DNA from: Mageeibacillus indolicus UPII9-5
GTDB taxonomy: Bacteria; Bacillota; Clostridia; Saccharofermentanales; Fastidiosipilaceae
Assembly (NCBI RefSeq): GCF_000025225.2
Contig: NC_013895.2
Location: forward strand, 372,001 to 436,000
DNA: 64,000 nt
Reading direction: 5' to 3'
Shown here: one piece after another, positions 37,969 to 47,605 of the stretch
Numbering within the stretch: position 1 is the stretch's first letter
How the letters are laid out: every line of letters begins with the position of its first letter
Position numbers and translations under genes: made by a program
Notes under the pieces: generated by a model
What the model saw: only the letters and a program-made list of their open reading frames with translations
What the model was told of the DNA's origin: nothing
Database searches by the model: none

Positions 37969-39216
37969 ATGAATTTAACCAAAGATTTATTGCAGAAGTT
38001 TGCCGATGCTTACGCCAAAGACAAAAATAACGGCGTAATTGCGGCCGCGATTTCCAATGTTGGGGTCAAAGAGGCCAGCCGCAACCGATTGGCAGCCAAC
38101 AATCATAGCTTCATTTTTAGCGATGAAATCGATCACAAAAATATAACTAACCAAAAAAAGAGCGGGCGTTGTTGGATGTTCGCAGCCCTTAATATGGCTC
38201 GGCCGAAAATTATGGAAGATCTTAAGCTTGAGGAATTCGAATTTTCTCAAACATATCTGTACTTTTTTGACAATATGGAAAAAACCAATGTCTTCCTTGA
38301 TAAAATTATGGCGACCAAAAATTTGGACATCAACAGCAGGGAAGTTATTCGTGCCCTGGAATTTCAGACCAGTGACGGCGGCTATTTTGAATGGTTCAAA
38401 ACGCTGGCCGATAAATACGGTCTTGTCCCGAAAAGCGTAATGGGGGAAAGCTTTAGCTCGCAAAATTCGGCTGACATGTTTGACCGCATTCATGAAGTAA
38501 TCAAAAAGTACGCGATGGATATACGTCGTACCGCCGATGCCGACTGCGAAGCAATTAAAGTTGAGTGCTTAAGTAAAGTTTACAACATATTGGCGAAATG
38601 TTTGGGTGAGCCGGTACAAAAGTTTGATTTTGAGTACGTGGATAAGGATAAAAAATACCATTTGGATCGTGATTTAACCCCTCAATTGTTCTATAAAAAG
38701 TATTTGGGCGATTTCTATGAGGGCATGGTCAGACTGATCAATGACCCGCGTGAGCGAAATCCCTACGGTCGTGTATACATTAATCCGAGCACCAAAAACG
38801 TACTGGAAAGTGACGGTTTGGCAGGCCTTAATGTTCCGATTGACGCGATGAAAGCGGCAATGATACGTTCAATAAAAGATAAACGAACAGCCTGGTTCGC
38901 TTGTGATGTAGGCAAAATGAGCGATCGTCAGGCAGGAATTTTGGACGGAAGCATATTCAACTTTGAGCAAACCCTTGTCCCGGTAGGTGAGTTCACGAAA
39001 GCCGACCGTTTGGATTCGCGTCAGGCAGTTGCCAATCATGCGATGAACATTACCGGAGTAAATTTGCGCGATGAGAAGCCGGTTATGTGGAAGGTGGAAA
39101 ATTCATGGGGAGATGAACCAGGCAAAAAAGGTGTTTTCTCCATGTCGGACACATGGTTCAGTGAATATGTTTTTGAAATGATCGTAAACAAAAATATGTT
39201 GATGCCGAATATTTAA
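37969..39216 (+). CDS. pepC: Aminopeptidase C (bleomycin hydrolase family)
   Basis: A 415-residue cytosolic cysteine aminopeptidase of family C1B. The catalytic Cys is in KSGRCWMFA (about 67), the His in VANHAMNITG (about 355) and the Asn in VENSWGDE (about 378). The start at 37969 is chosen because the upstream ATG is part of the GGAGG site. The protein is a little shorter than the usual 440-450 residues but no essential motif is missing. It removes N-terminal residues from peptides and forms hexamers in known members. Confidence 0.93.
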   Translation: MNLTKDLLQKFADAYAKDKNNGVIAAAISNVGVKEASRNRLAANNHSFIFSDEIDHKNITNQKKSGRCWMFAALNMARPKIMEDLKLEEFEFSQTYLYFFDNMEKTNVFLDKIMATKNLDINSREVIRALEFQTSDGGYFEWFKTLADKYGLVPKSVMGESFSSQNSADMFDRIHEVIKKYAMDIRRTADADCEAIKVECLSKVYNILAKCLGEPVQKFDFEYVDKDKKYHLDRDLTPQLFYKKYLGDFYEGMVRLINDPRERNPYGRVYINPSTKNVLESDGLAGLNVPIDAMKAAMIRSIKDKRTAWFACDVGKMSDRQAGILDGSIFNFEQTLVPVGEFTKADRLDSRQAVANHAMNITGVNLRDEKPVMWKVENSWGDEPGKKGVFSMSDTWFSEYVFEMIVNKNMLMPNI

Positions 39217-39482
39217 AGGGGCTGGAGCAAGCACCGATAATTTATGATGATTTCGATGCGTTCGTCGAGCTTATTAATTGGTAATCCGGTCAAGTGCGTA
39301 TGCGCTGAACTCTGCATTCTTCGTTCCTCACGGGGCGGTTCGTACTCACAATACTTGCGGATCAGGTCGTTTGCCGCTGCTTTGATTGCATAATCTCTGC
39401 AGGTTGACGGAAACATTATAAAAGTGATAAAATAATTAAAGACTTTTTCCGGTATATACCGGTCACCGAGAGGGGGGAAAAC
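39217..39482. other. Intergenic region before rpsU
   Basis: About 265 bp without a convincing gene. A 67-codon open frame on the minus strand has no ribosome site. A 14-bp palindrome CCGGTATATACCGG (39449-39462) lies 20 bp before the rpsU ATG and may be part of its leader. A GAGAGGGGGG ribosome site follows. Confidence 0.5.
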
Positions 39483-39656
39483 ATGTCGGAAGTTCGCGTA
39501 AAAGAGAATGAATCCCTTGACAGTGCGTTGCGCCGTTTCAAACGTTCATGCGCAAGGTCCGGTGTACTTGCTGAAGTTCGTAAAAGAGAACATTACGAAA
39601 AGCCCAGCGTACGTAGAAAGAAAAAATCTGAAGCTGCCAGAAAGCGTAAGCATTAA
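39483..39656 (+). CDS. rpsU: 30S ribosomal protein S21
   Basis: A 57-residue basic protein, starting [20 protein letters not shown] and ending in a Lys/Arg tail ([14 protein letters not shown]). Both match S21 of Firmicutes in length and sequence. S21 sits near the 3' end of 16S rRNA and aids mRNA start recognition. AGAGGGGGG precedes the ATG. A strong terminator follows, so it is a single-gene transcript. Confidence 0.95.
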   Translation: MSEVRVKENESLDSALRRFKRSCARSGVLAEVRKREHYEKPSVRRKKKSEAARKRKH

Positions 39657-39688
39657 TTGATTACCGGCAGTGCTGAAGATAACAACCG

Positions 39689-39716
39689 AGTCCGTGCCAT
39701 CTGGCACGGACTTTTC
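39689..39716 (+). terminator. Terminator of rpsU
   Basis: A perfect 10-bp stem (AGTCCGTGCC/GGCACGGACT, loop ATCT) followed by TTTT. Confidence 0.93.
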
Positions 39717-39801
39717 TATATGACGTGTTTAATACAAGATCCCGGTGAATATGGATTCCGGTGACCTGATTTAGGAAATTTGCCGGAAAATTAAATACGA
39801 T

Positions 39802-41994
39802 TTGATTTGGAAAGTTACGGGGACGCAACATAAGGCAATGAATTTACTGAAACACAAATGGACAGAAGCTCCGCAATTACCTTTACCGACTGAAGCGACG
39901 AAGACGGTTGCCGCTCCATTAGGCTTAAGCGAGATAATAAAAGCTTCACGCATGGCTGAAACCGCGGCACAAGCTGAGACGACGCCCGTTGACTTGGGTG
40001 AGGAATGGCACAGTCCCTTTTTGTTTAATGATATGGAGAAAGCCGTGCATACCGTTGCCGACGTCATCGCCAGGCATGGCATAGTTATGATTCATGGCGA
40101 TTATGATGCGGACGGATTGACGGCCACTGCTGTTTTATACCGCTATTTAAGCCAATTCGGTTTGGAAATATATACTTACATACCTGACCGTTTGGAAGAA
40201 GGCTACGGCTTGGCTGCTGGCGGTGTAAAAAGTGCTTTAGAACATAAGGTGGATTTAGTCATAACCGTAGACTGCGGTATCGTCTCGCATGATGAGATTG
40301 CTGAACTTTCGGCGGCAGGTATTTTGACTGTTGTTACTGACCACCATAATTGTCGTCCTACATTGCCGGCTGCCGATGCCTGTCTCAACCCTAAATGGCC
40401 GGGGGAAAGTTACCCGTTCCCTTATTTGGCCGGTGCCGGGGTGGCATTAAAACTTGTGCAAGGTATGAGCGAATTTTTCCATCAACCGGAGGATGTATGG
40501 CGAGATTTAACCGATTTTGCCATGATCGGTACCGTAGCTGATGTAATGCCGTTGGTGGGGGAAAATGTCGCTATAGTTAAGGAGGGTCTGTCACGACTTA
40601 ACAATCGAGCCCGTGCCGCCTGGCAAATTTTGCTCAATTTACCGACTGATGAAACAATTACCGCGACAACGATCGGCTTTAGGTTGGCTCCATTGATAAA
40701 TGCTGCCGGCCGAATGGGGTGTGTAAGCCCGGCTCTGCAAATCATGCTGACCGACGAGGCCGATATTGCCGGGGAAATGGCACAAAAACTACAGTCGTTG
40801 AATGAAAAAAGGCGGGAGCTTACGCAAGCTGTATGGACGGAAGTAGAGCGTCAAATCTGTGAAAATCCGCTTTTCTTGGCGGCACCTATACTATTTGTTG
40901 CCGGAGAAAATTGGCACACCGGTATATTGGGCATATTGGCAGCCAAAGCGGCAGCTGAGTTTAATCGCCCGACATTTGTTTTGAATCGTGAAGTTGATGC
41001 TGACGGTAAGGTTTTGTACCGCGGTTCCGGCCGGACATACGGCACAATTGATCTAGTTGCGACGTTGAATACCTTAGCCCCGCTTTTAGAAGCATACGGC
41101 GGGCATCGGCAAGCGGCAGGCGTTACCGTTACGGCAGCGGCGTTGGCAGAAATACAGGCATTATTGGCCGGAAAGCAACAAGCTGCGTTTACTTGCACGG
41201 AATTGGCCGGATTGCCGGAATTATGTGAAAGAACACCACTTCCTTGCGATTTAGAAGTAGATTTATCTGTTTGTAATGTGACAAATTGGCAAGAACTTCA
41301 GAATTTACAACCGTTCGGCGAAAGTAATCCCGAGCCAGTTTTAGCTTGGCAAGGATGCACCGTATTACAGCTGCGAAAGATAGGAAAGCAAAAACAGCAC
41401 TTACAGCTGCTTTTACAGGATAAAGCCGGCCGACGGATCAAAGGCATATTTTTTGGTGGCGGCTATTGGGCGGATGCGATAACAGCACCGGTCAAACTGG
41501 ATTTGCTGGGCGTTTTACAAATTAATACTTGGCAAGGCCTGACCGAGGCCCAACTGCGGGTTGTTGACATTCATCTATGCCTTGAGTCGCTTGAAAAGGC
41601 AAACTTAGCTGTTGCGTCGGAAATTTGTGCGTCCTCTGAACCTGCCGTTTCGGATGAAACAGGCTATTTACCGCGCCGGATCAGCGAGAATCCGCAAGCT
41701 CAAAAACAGTTTTTGGCAGAAGTGTACCGTTTTCTGCAACGAGTTTTGGACCAGACGTGGCAATTGGTTGACCCGGCTTGGCTGGCGGACGTCTGGAGTT
41801 GGCACTTCAAATTTAAATTTGCCGGCGAACTGGTAGAAAAAATACTTACACTTTTCGCTGAATCAGGTATACTGGAATGTAAATCGTGGTCGGCAAAGAA
41901 TGAACATTTATATTTAATTGGCTTGCGACAACCGCATAATAAAGTTAAGCTTTCCGATCTTGACGCTTATCATAAACTGATGCATAGGTGGTGA
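39802..41994 (+). CDS. recJ: Single-strand DNA exonuclease RecJ
   Basis: A 730-residue 5'-3' single-strand exonuclease used in recombination and base-excision repair. DHH-domain metal ligands lie in HGDYDADGLT (about 97), VDCGI (about 156) and TDHHN (about 179). The DHHA1 motif GGHRQAAGV is at about 433, and an OB-fold and C-terminal part follow. The TTG at 39802 gives IWKVTG, like other RecJ N-termini; the ribosome site is weak and an ATG at 39838 is the alternative. It is 4 bases from rel and co-transcribed with it. Confidence 0.93.
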   Translation: MIWKVTGTQHKAMNLLKHKWTEAPQLPLPTEATKTVAAPLGLSEIIKASRMAETAAQAETTPVDLGEEWHSPFLFNDMEKAVHTVADVIARHGIVMIHGDYDADGLTATAVLYRYLSQFGLEIYTYIPDRLEEGYGLAAGGVKSALEHKVDLVITVDCGIVSHDEIAELSAAGILTVVTDHHNCRPTLPAADACLNPKWPGESYPFPYLAGAGVALKLVQGMSEFFHQPEDVWRDLTDFAMIGTVADVMPLVGENVAIVKEGLSRLNNRARAAWQILLNLPTDETITATTIGFRLAPLINAAGRMGCVSPALQIMLTDEADIAGEMAQKLQSLNEKRRELTQAVWTEVERQICENPLFLAAPILFVAGENWHTGILGILAAKAAAEFNRPTFVLNREVDADGKVLYRGSGRTYGTIDLVATLNTLAPLLEAYGGHRQAAGVTVTAAALAEIQALLAGKQQAAFTCTELAGLPELCERTPLPCDLEVDLSVCNVTNWQELQNLQPFGESNPEPVLAWQGCTVLQLRKIGKQKQHLQLLLQDKAGRRIKGIFFGGGYWADAITAPVKLDLLGVLQINTWQGLTEAQLRVVDIHLCLESLEKANLAVASEICASSEPAVSDETGYLPRRISENPQAQKQFLAEVYRFLQRVLDQTWQLVDPAWLADVWSWHFKFKFAGELVEKILTLFAESGILECKSWSAKNEHLYLIGLRQPHNKVKLSDLDAYHKLMHRW

Positions 41995-41998
41995 GAAT

Positions 41999-44314
41999 AT
42001 GGTCAATGCAAGTGAACGAGCAGCGATAGAGAATGATTTCAAATCATTTTTACATCAATATGAGCTTTATAGTAATACTACCGATAATTCTAAGCTTGAA
42101 AAGGCTTTTGAGTATGCGTTTCAAGCTCACATAGATCAACGGCGGCAAACGGGTGAACCATATATCACTCATCCGCTGACTGTAGCTACGATTTTGCTTG
42201 AACTGGAAGTGGACCAGGCGACTTTGGTTGCTGCATTGCTTCACGATACGGTTGAAGACACCGGCACCACTTTAGAAGATATAGCCGATCGTTTTGGGGA
42301 TGACGTGGCCGCCCTGGTTGACGGCGTTACCAAGTTGGAAAAAATACGTTTTTCCTCCAAAGAGGAGCTGCAAGCGGAAAATTTTCGCAAAATGTTCCTT
42401 GCCATGGCTAAAGACATTCGAGTAGTTCTGATCAAGCTTGCCGACCGTTTGCATAACATGCGTACGTTGAAGACAATGCGCGAAGATAAACAAAAGCGCA
42501 TTGCGCAAGAAACTCTGGACATTTACGCACCATTGGCGCATCGCTTAGGCATTTACAAATGGAAATGGGAATTGGAAGATCTGTGCTTGCGTTATTTGGA
42601 TCGTACGGCATATTACGAATTGGTTGGAGCAATTGCGCAGCGGCGTGAAGAGCGTGAGCGCTATCTACAGGAAATAATTATAGATTTGCAAAAAACTGTC
42701 GCTGAAATGGGGATCAATGCTGAAATCGAAGGCCGTCCCAAACATTTCTACAGTATTTATCGAAAGATGGAAAAGAAACACAAGTCACTCGATCAGATTT
42801 TCGATCTATTTGCCTGTCGCGTGATTGTCGATACGGTTGTTGATTGTTATACCGTCCTTGGCTTGGTGCACGATCGTTTCCGCCCTATTCCGGGAAGATT
42901 TAAGGACTACATAGCCACTCCTAAACCGAATATGTACCAATCTTTGCATACAACCGTTTTCGGGCCTAAAGGAGTGCCGTTTGAGATTCAGATCCGTACT
43001 TTCGAAATGCATCGGGTAGCTGAATACGGTATAGCCGCTCACTACCGCTATAAAGAGGGGAAGACGGGTCCGGCTCGCCCCGGCAGCAAAGAAAGTGCCA
43101 ATGATACGAAATTGGCTTGGTTGCGGCAGCTCCTAGACTGGCAAAAGGATATGAAAGATGCCGGCGAATTTATGGAGGGATTGCGCAACGGTCTGATAGA
43201 AGATGAAGTCTTTGTTTTTACGCCGCGTGGTGATGTAATATGTCTGCCAATCGGCGCGACACCGATAGATTTTGCCTACAATATTCACAGCGGCATCGGA
43301 AATCGCATGTACGGAGCCAGAATCAATAGCCGCATCGCTCCTATTGATACGGAGCTGAAAAACGGCGACATCGTGGAGATTCTTACTTCTGATAAAGTAC
43401 ATGGGCCTAGCCGGGATTGGCTGAATGTTGTGCGTAGCTCGTCCGCACGTTCTAAAATTAATCAATGGTTTAAAAAGGAAATGCGCGATGAAAATGTCCA
43501 GCAAGGCAAGGCAATTTTTGAACGCGAGCTTAAAAAAACCGGCTTTACATCGCATCAGCTGATGAAACATGAGTTCATTGACACCATGCTGCAAAAAAAT
43601 CATTTCAACGCTTTGGATGACATGTTTGCAGCCATAGGATTCGGCGGTTTTTCTGCAACCAAGGCCATCCCTAAATTGCGTGACGAATATATCCGCAGCC
43701 TTCCCCCCGATGAACGCCTTAAATACGGCTATCGGGTCAACTCCAATGGTCAGGTTGTGCCGGATCAGGTTACCGCGACAATCAGTGAAGCTCAAGTAAC
43801 TAGCAATAACAAAGATGTTAAGCACAAGCGGAAGTTGAATGATTTAGGAATTATTGTTAAAGGTATGGACAATTGCTTGGTTCATTTATCCCGCTGCTGC
43901 AACCCGGTAGTCGGCGATGCGATTATCGGTTACATTACAAGGGGTAAGGGGGTCGCTGTGCATCGGCGAATTTGCCCTAACATAAGCAAGCTTTTGAGTA
44001 ATGCCTGTCTTAACTCAATAGAAGCCGAACGTGCGTCGCGTTTGATTGAATGCAGTTGGAGCAATGATGAAACGGCTGGGACTTATACAGTCAATGTGAA
44101 AATTTTGGCGCGGGATCGTTCGCATCTCCTGTCGGATATCACCTGTGCGATAGCGGAAGAAAAGGTTGAGATCGTCGGCGGTTCGCTAAGTGCAGTCAAA
44201 GATGTTACGGCAACGCTGTTTTTCAGTCTCGAAGTTAAAGATGCCATACAGTGTGATCGTGTGTTCGGGCGAATTAAGGCGATTCGTGATGTGATGGAGA
44301 TCCATCGAATATAG
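41999..44314 (+). CDS. rel: Bifunctional (p)ppGpp synthetase/hydrolase
   Basis: A 771-residue Rel/SpoT-type enzyme of the stringent response. The hydrolase HD domain has HDTVEDT (about 82). The synthetase domain (about 240-360) holds DLFACRVIVDTVVDCY and PNMYQSLHTTVFGP. TGS (about 400-460), a zinc-finger/helical part with SRCCNPVVGD and the ACT domain (about 690-771) complete it. Both activities look intact. It senses uncharged tRNA on the ribosome. The gene follows recJ directly. Confidence 0.96.
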   Translation: MVNASERAAIENDFKSFLHQYELYSNTTDNSKLEKAFEYAFQAHIDQRRQTGEPYITHPLTVATILLELEVDQATLVAALLHDTVEDTGTTLEDIADRFGDDVAALVDGVTKLEKIRFSSKEELQAENFRKMFLAMAKDIRVVLIKLADRLHNMRTLKTMREDKQKRIAQETLDIYAPLAHRLGIYKWKWELEDLCLRYLDRTAYYELVGAIAQRREERERYLQEIIIDLQKTVAEMGINAEIEGRPKHFYSIYRKMEKKHKSLDQIFDLFACRVIVDTVVDCYTVLGLVHDRFRPIPGRFKDYIATPKPNMYQSLHTTVFGPKGVPFEIQIRTFEMHRVAEYGIAAHYRYKEGKTGPARPGSKESANDTKLAWLRQLLDWQKDMKDAGEFMEGLRNGLIEDEVFVFTPRGDVICLPIGATPIDFAYNIHSGIGNRMYGARINSRIAPIDTELKNGDIVEILTSDKVHGPSRDWLNVVRSSSARSKINQWFKKEMRDENVQQGKAIFERELKKTGFTSHQLMKHEFIDTMLQKNHFNALDDMFAAIGFGGFSATKAIPKLRDEYIRSLPPDERLKYGYRVNSNGQVVPDQVTATISEAQVTSNNKDVKHKRKLNDLGIIVKGMDNCLVHLSRCCNPVVGDAIIGYITRGKGVAVHRRICPNISKLLSNACLNSIEAERASRLIECSWSNDETAGTYTVNVKILARDRSHLLSDITCAIAEEKVEIVGGSLSAVKDVTATLFFSLEVKDAIQCDRVFGRIKAIRDVMEIHRI

Positions 44315-44374
44315 CTAAATATGAATCAAACTGGCAAAATATAAGTTAAAAAGACAAAATAAAGGAAAAATAAT

Positions 44375-44815
44375 ATGGACCCAATTACCGTAAATGAAAA
44401 CATAAAACTGATCCCTTATTTTGAAAATTATGAAACTACTTTGAAGTGGTACGAAGATAAAGATGTATGCAAACAAGTCGACAACATTGATTTCTTATAC
44501 GATGTTGAAAGGCTAAAAAAAATGTACAACTATTTGAATACTCATGGAAAATTGTTCTATATTGAATATAAAAATGGATTAGTGGGAGATATTTCCTTGA
44601 CAGATGACAATGAAATAGCAATAGTTGTGTGCAAAGAATTTCAAAACAAACACATCGGGCGAAATTGTGTCGAAAAAATTTTGGAATTAGCAAAAGAAAA
44701 TGGCTTAAAATCAGTCACGGCAACTATCTACGCTTTTAATGATCAAAGCAGAAAAATGTTTGAAACTGTAGGCTTTAAGCAAATCGACGAAGAAGTATTT
44801 GTATACGAATTATAA
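44375..44815 (+). CDS. GNAT-family N-acetyltransferase
   Basis: A 146-residue acetyltransferase. The acetyl-CoA site is in IAIVVCKEFQNKHIGRNCVEK (about 87-107), followed by the end helix pattern SRKMFETVGFKQ. The target is unknown. AAAGGAAAAAT stands before the ATG. It marks the border between the rel operon and a stretch of mobile-element remnants; its AT-richer codons suggest it may belong to that stretch. Confidence 0.8.
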   Translation: MDPITVNENIKLIPYFENYETTLKWYEDKDVCKQVDNIDFLYDVERLKKMYNYLNTHGKLFYIEYKNGLVGDISLTDDNEIAIVVCKEFQNKHIGRNCVEKILELAKENGLKSVTATIYAFNDQSRKMFETVGFKQIDEEVFVYEL

Positions 44816-44916
44816 CCACCGAACTATTCGCTTTTGTGATTTTAGAAGTCACATCTTTTATTTCTATGTTCTAGTTTTATTCTTCAGGCTTATTTGCAAA
44901 ATCAAGCACAAAAGTA

Positions 44917-45165
44917 TCATGTTTTTGTGGGTGAGAACGATTCAATCTTTATAGCTTTATACGGGCTATGGCGATTAGCTAAGCATTTATTAATCGCAAA
45001 GTAATATTCAATACAGCGTGGGATACTTGCTGTTACAACCATTGTGCGTGCTTGACCAACAATTTTACCTTTTGCCATCACCTGTTCATGAAAATGATCG
45101 ACCATCGGCCGTGTGCCGATAAGACAGTAAAACCGTAAAGTCGATAGATAGGTATTTCGATGCAC
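44917..45165 (-). pseudogene. Fragment of a type I restriction R subunit
   Basis: An 82-codon open frame reading RPMVDHFHEQVMAKGKIVGQ, then ARTMVVTASIPRCIEYYFAI. From memory this matches a middle piece of the helicase region of HsdR proteins, in a family different from the complete hsdR in this window. Both ends are missing, so it is a relic of a second type I system. Confidence 0.6.
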
Positions 45166-45475
45166 AGTATAATTGGCACTGTTAAAATCGAAAATTAGAT
45201 TTTAGTACAAAATAATATTGCTAAATGGCGATAACTTCCGTCGCGCCTATTGAAAATAGAATGATTGCTGTGTTATACCGTGCGTACACACGAACGAGTG
45301 GGCACGTTTGACGATCTGATCTACAATGGCCTGCTGACGTATGCCGTCATCGTTTTGAATGGTAACCCGGAGGCGTATCTCAAATCTGTTACTGAGTACA
45401 AGCCTTTGGACTAAAGCTCGGTATACCAAACACCGAATTAAGAATGGGCTTTGAGAGAAATTGAGGTATAACAAT

Positions 45476-45577
45476 ATGAAACAGATTATTACCATTCAGC
45501 ACACGCAATCAATTCACCACACAAATGGTATGGTGGGTTCTTGGACAGATTGGGATCTTTCTGAATTAGGGGTATAA
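45476..45577 (+). pseudogene. N-terminal fragment of a histidine phosphatase
   Basis: A 33-codon frame begins MKQIITIQHTQSIHHTNGMV and continues GSWTDWDLSELG, then stops. It resembles the start of phosphoglycerate-mutase-like histidine phosphatases, with an IQHTQS motif in place of the usual RHG. The rest of the gene is lost. It ends 5 bases before the methyltransferase gene. Confidence 0.6.
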
Positions 45578-45582
45578 ATAAA

Positions 45583-46383
45583 ATGGACTTTGAACAACTT
45601 GCAAAAATAGAAAAAGAGAGTGAACGTGTAAACAGAACCTACGATATATTCAACGAAGATGCAAGGCTCAATCATTCCAAAGCCGCACGAGTTGAATTTT
45701 TGACTACCGTTCACTACATAGAAAAATATTTGAAAGATGGCGACAAGATACTCGACATTGGCGCAGGTGCAGGTGAATACAGCCTCTACTTTGCTCGTAA
45801 GGGTTATGAAGTCTCGGCTCTTGAACTTGCCGATGCCAATATTGTCGCATTCAAAAAGAAACTGACACCCGAAGATAAAATCGATCTTGTTCAAGGCAAT
45901 GCCCTTGACCTCTCTCGATATGCAGATAAGTCGTTTGATATTGTCCTTCTGTTCGGCCCGCTTTATCATTTGAAAAATGATGCGGACAAACAGAAATGTA
46001 TCAGCGAAGCAAAGCGTGTCTGCAAGGACGGCGGCAAGATCTTCTTCGCTTTTATTTCCAACGATTTTGTTTTCCTTACCGAGTTCGGATACGATGTGAA
46101 TTATTTCAGCAACGGTGATTACGATAAGGAAACATTCAAGCTCAACGACTTTCCGTTTGTGTTTCATACGGTTGGTGCTGCGAGAAAACTTCTTGCAGAT
46201 GGCGGTATAAATATCTTACACGAGGTTGCATCCGACGGAGCAAGCGAGCTTTTGGCGGCAAGGATCAACGAAATGAGCGACGAGGACTATACGCAGTATC
46301 TTCGCTATCACTTCTACATCTGCGAAAAGCCGGAACTGCTTGGTATGACCAATCACTTGCTGTTCATGGGAGAAAAGAAATGA
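45583..46383 (+). CDS. SAM-dependent methyltransferase
   Basis: A 266-residue class I methyltransferase. Motif I is ILDIGAGAGEYSLYFA (about 56-71), followed by an acidic residue at ALELADAN, and motif IV-like DIVLLFGPLYHL (about 122-133). The substrate is unknown. The stop overlaps the ATG of the acetyltransferase by 4 bases, so the two are a pair. Relatives are frequent on integrative elements of gut Firmicutes, and here it sits among element fragments. Confidence 0.82.
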   Translation: MDFEQLAKIEKESERVNRTYDIFNEDARLNHSKAARVEFLTTVHYIEKYLKDGDKILDIGAGAGEYSLYFARKGYEVSALELADANIVAFKKKLTPEDKIDLVQGNALDLSRYADKSFDIVLLFGPLYHLKNDADKQKCISEAKRVCKDGGKIFFAFISNDFVFLTEFGYDVNYFSNGDYDKETFKLNDFPFVFHTVGAARKLLADGGINILHEVASDGASELLAARINEMSDEDYTQYLRYHFYICEKPELLGMTNHLLFMGEKK

Positions 46384-46889
46384 CCAAAATCCAATATGAA
46401 AACTTAACCATCCGTCAAGCCGAGGTTGCGGATGCGAAGCAGCTTGCCGCTTGGTGGAATGATGGTGCTGTGATGGCACATGCAGGCTTTCCTAACGGCT
46501 TGGGAACAACCGAGGAAGAAATTATTGAAAGATTTGGCAACGGTTGCATGGTCATTGAGGAAAGCGACCGTCTGATCGGTGAGTGCAATTACCGTAACAT
46601 AGCGGACGGTGTTGCAGAAATCGGCATTAAGATCTGCGAAACCGATTATCAGAACCGTGGTGTCGGAAGAAAGGTTTTGAGTATGCTGATCGGTTGGCTA
46701 TTCAGAAATGGCTATTCCAAAATCGTCCTCGATACCAACTTAACAAACACAAGAGCGCAGCACGTTTACGAATCACTTGGTTTCCGCAAGGTGAGAACCA
46801 ATATTGATTCTTGGAAAGATCAGCTTGGTCAGCTTCAATCATCGGTCGATTATGAGTTGGTTGAAAAGGATTTTGTCAGTTATGAGTGA
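46380..46889 (+). CDS. GNAT acetyltransferase (RimJ/RimL or aminoglycoside type)
   Basis: A 169-residue acetyltransferase starting TKIQYENLTIRQAEVADAKQ. The acetyl-CoA loop is in KICETDYQNRGVGRKVLSML (about 83-102), with the final helix ending TRAQHVYESLGFRKV. The overall pattern recalls acetyltransferases that act on proteins or aminoglycosides; resistance function cannot be claimed. It is translationally coupled to the methyltransferase upstream and overlaps the region before mobC. Confidence 0.8.
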   Translation: MTKIQYENLTIRQAEVADAKQLAAWWNDGAVMAHAGFPNGLGTTEEEIIERFGNGCMVIEESDRLIGECNYRNIADGVAEIGIKICETDYQNRGVGRKVLSMLIGWLFRNGYSKIVLDTNLTNTRAQHVYESLGFRKVRTNIDSWKDQLGQLQSSVDYELVEKDFVSYE

Positions 46890-46900
46890 GGGAAACACCT

Positions 46901-47269
46901 ATGCCAGATAACAGAAATCGCAAACGACCGATACAGGTAAAGTTCTTTGTAGATGAAAAAGAGCAAGCTCTGATAAAAAAGAAAATGGAGCATGCTGGCA
47001 TTGAAAACATGAGTGCCTATATCCGCAAAATGGTAATCGACGGATACGTCGTGAAATTGGATATGCCTGAACTCCGTGAGCTGACACTCAGAATGAAAAG
47101 CATCTCCAACAGCGAAAACCAAATTGCCAAGCGTGTCAATTCCATCGGCAATATTTACGAATCAGATATTGAGGAAATCAAAAAGAACCAGGAAGAAATC
47201 TATGAGGGAATCCGACTTACCAGCAGGGAGCTTCATGGCAGCTTTTTTTGCTATGGTAAAGCTATTTGA
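46901..47269 (+). CDS. mobC: MobC-like mobilisation protein, likely truncated
   Basis: A protein of about 122 residues with the ribbon-helix-helix start typical of MobC relaxosome accessory proteins (RPIQVKFFVDEKEQALIKKK, NMSAYIRKMVIDGY). The middle has the helical MobC-like part with QIAKRVNSIGNIY. The C-terminus (GSFFCYGKAI) looks foreign, so the gene was probably cut. No relaxase follows. The start at 46901 (MPDNRNRKRP) is preferred over an in-frame GTG 15 bases earlier. Confidence 0.7.
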   Translation: MPDNRNRKRPIQVKFFVDEKEQALIKKKMEHAGIENMSAYIRKMVIDGYVVKLDMPELRELTLRMKSISNSENQIAKRVNSIGNIYESDIEEIKKNQEEIYEGIRLTSRELHGSFFCYGKAI

Positions 47270-47273
47270 ATGG

Positions 47274-47590
47274 CCTGTTTCATAGTGTAGACTAGGTAGT
47301 AAGATATTTTTTTCGTCTGATGCAGTTGTTCGGAATTTCCGAACAACTGCATTTCCCTCAAGTTCTTCCTATTCAAAAATATGTTTAATGTGCTCACTGA
47401 TGTTGGATTTACTTGTCTGATAAAGATCGCATAGTTGTTGTTGCGTCAGCCAAACTGTTTCATCCACGAAACGCACATCAATTTTTGTTTCACCATCTTC
47501 GCTATGTAACGTTGTGTTATCATCCGGTGAAACAAATTTTTCAACCACAGCCCCAAGGATACCCGCAGCATTATGGGTTTGGTTATCCAT
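47274..47590 (-). pseudogene. rhuM relic (in-frame stop, 3' part lost)
   Basis: The first 73 codons encode the RhuM start with VDETVWLTQQQLCDLYQTSK and SNISEHIKHIFE, then a TAG. The same frame goes on with EELEGNAVVRKFRTTASDEK before similarity ends near mobC. It is a second, diverged copy of the rhuM family, disabled by a nonsense codon and 3' truncation. Confidence 0.75.
47320..47352. repeat. 33-bp perfect palindrome in the rhuM relic
   Basis: Perfect 16-bp arms (ATGCAGTTGTTCGGAA) around one central base. It covers the codons V-V-R-K-F-R-T-T, the same protein position as the 25-bp palindrome in the intact rhuM. Confidence 0.9.
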
Positions 47591-47605
47591 TATTTCACCT
47601 TTTCG

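Noticed and set aside
39213-39416. 67-codon open frame on the minus strand before rpsU
   Set aside because: No ribosome site and no recognisable family. It lies in ordinary intergenic DNA, though a decayed gene cannot be excluded.
45247-45495. 82-codon minus-strand frame and an opposite frame ending EAYLKSVTEYKPLD
   Set aside because: Neither has a supported start. The plus-strand frame may be a gene tail, but I could not identify it.
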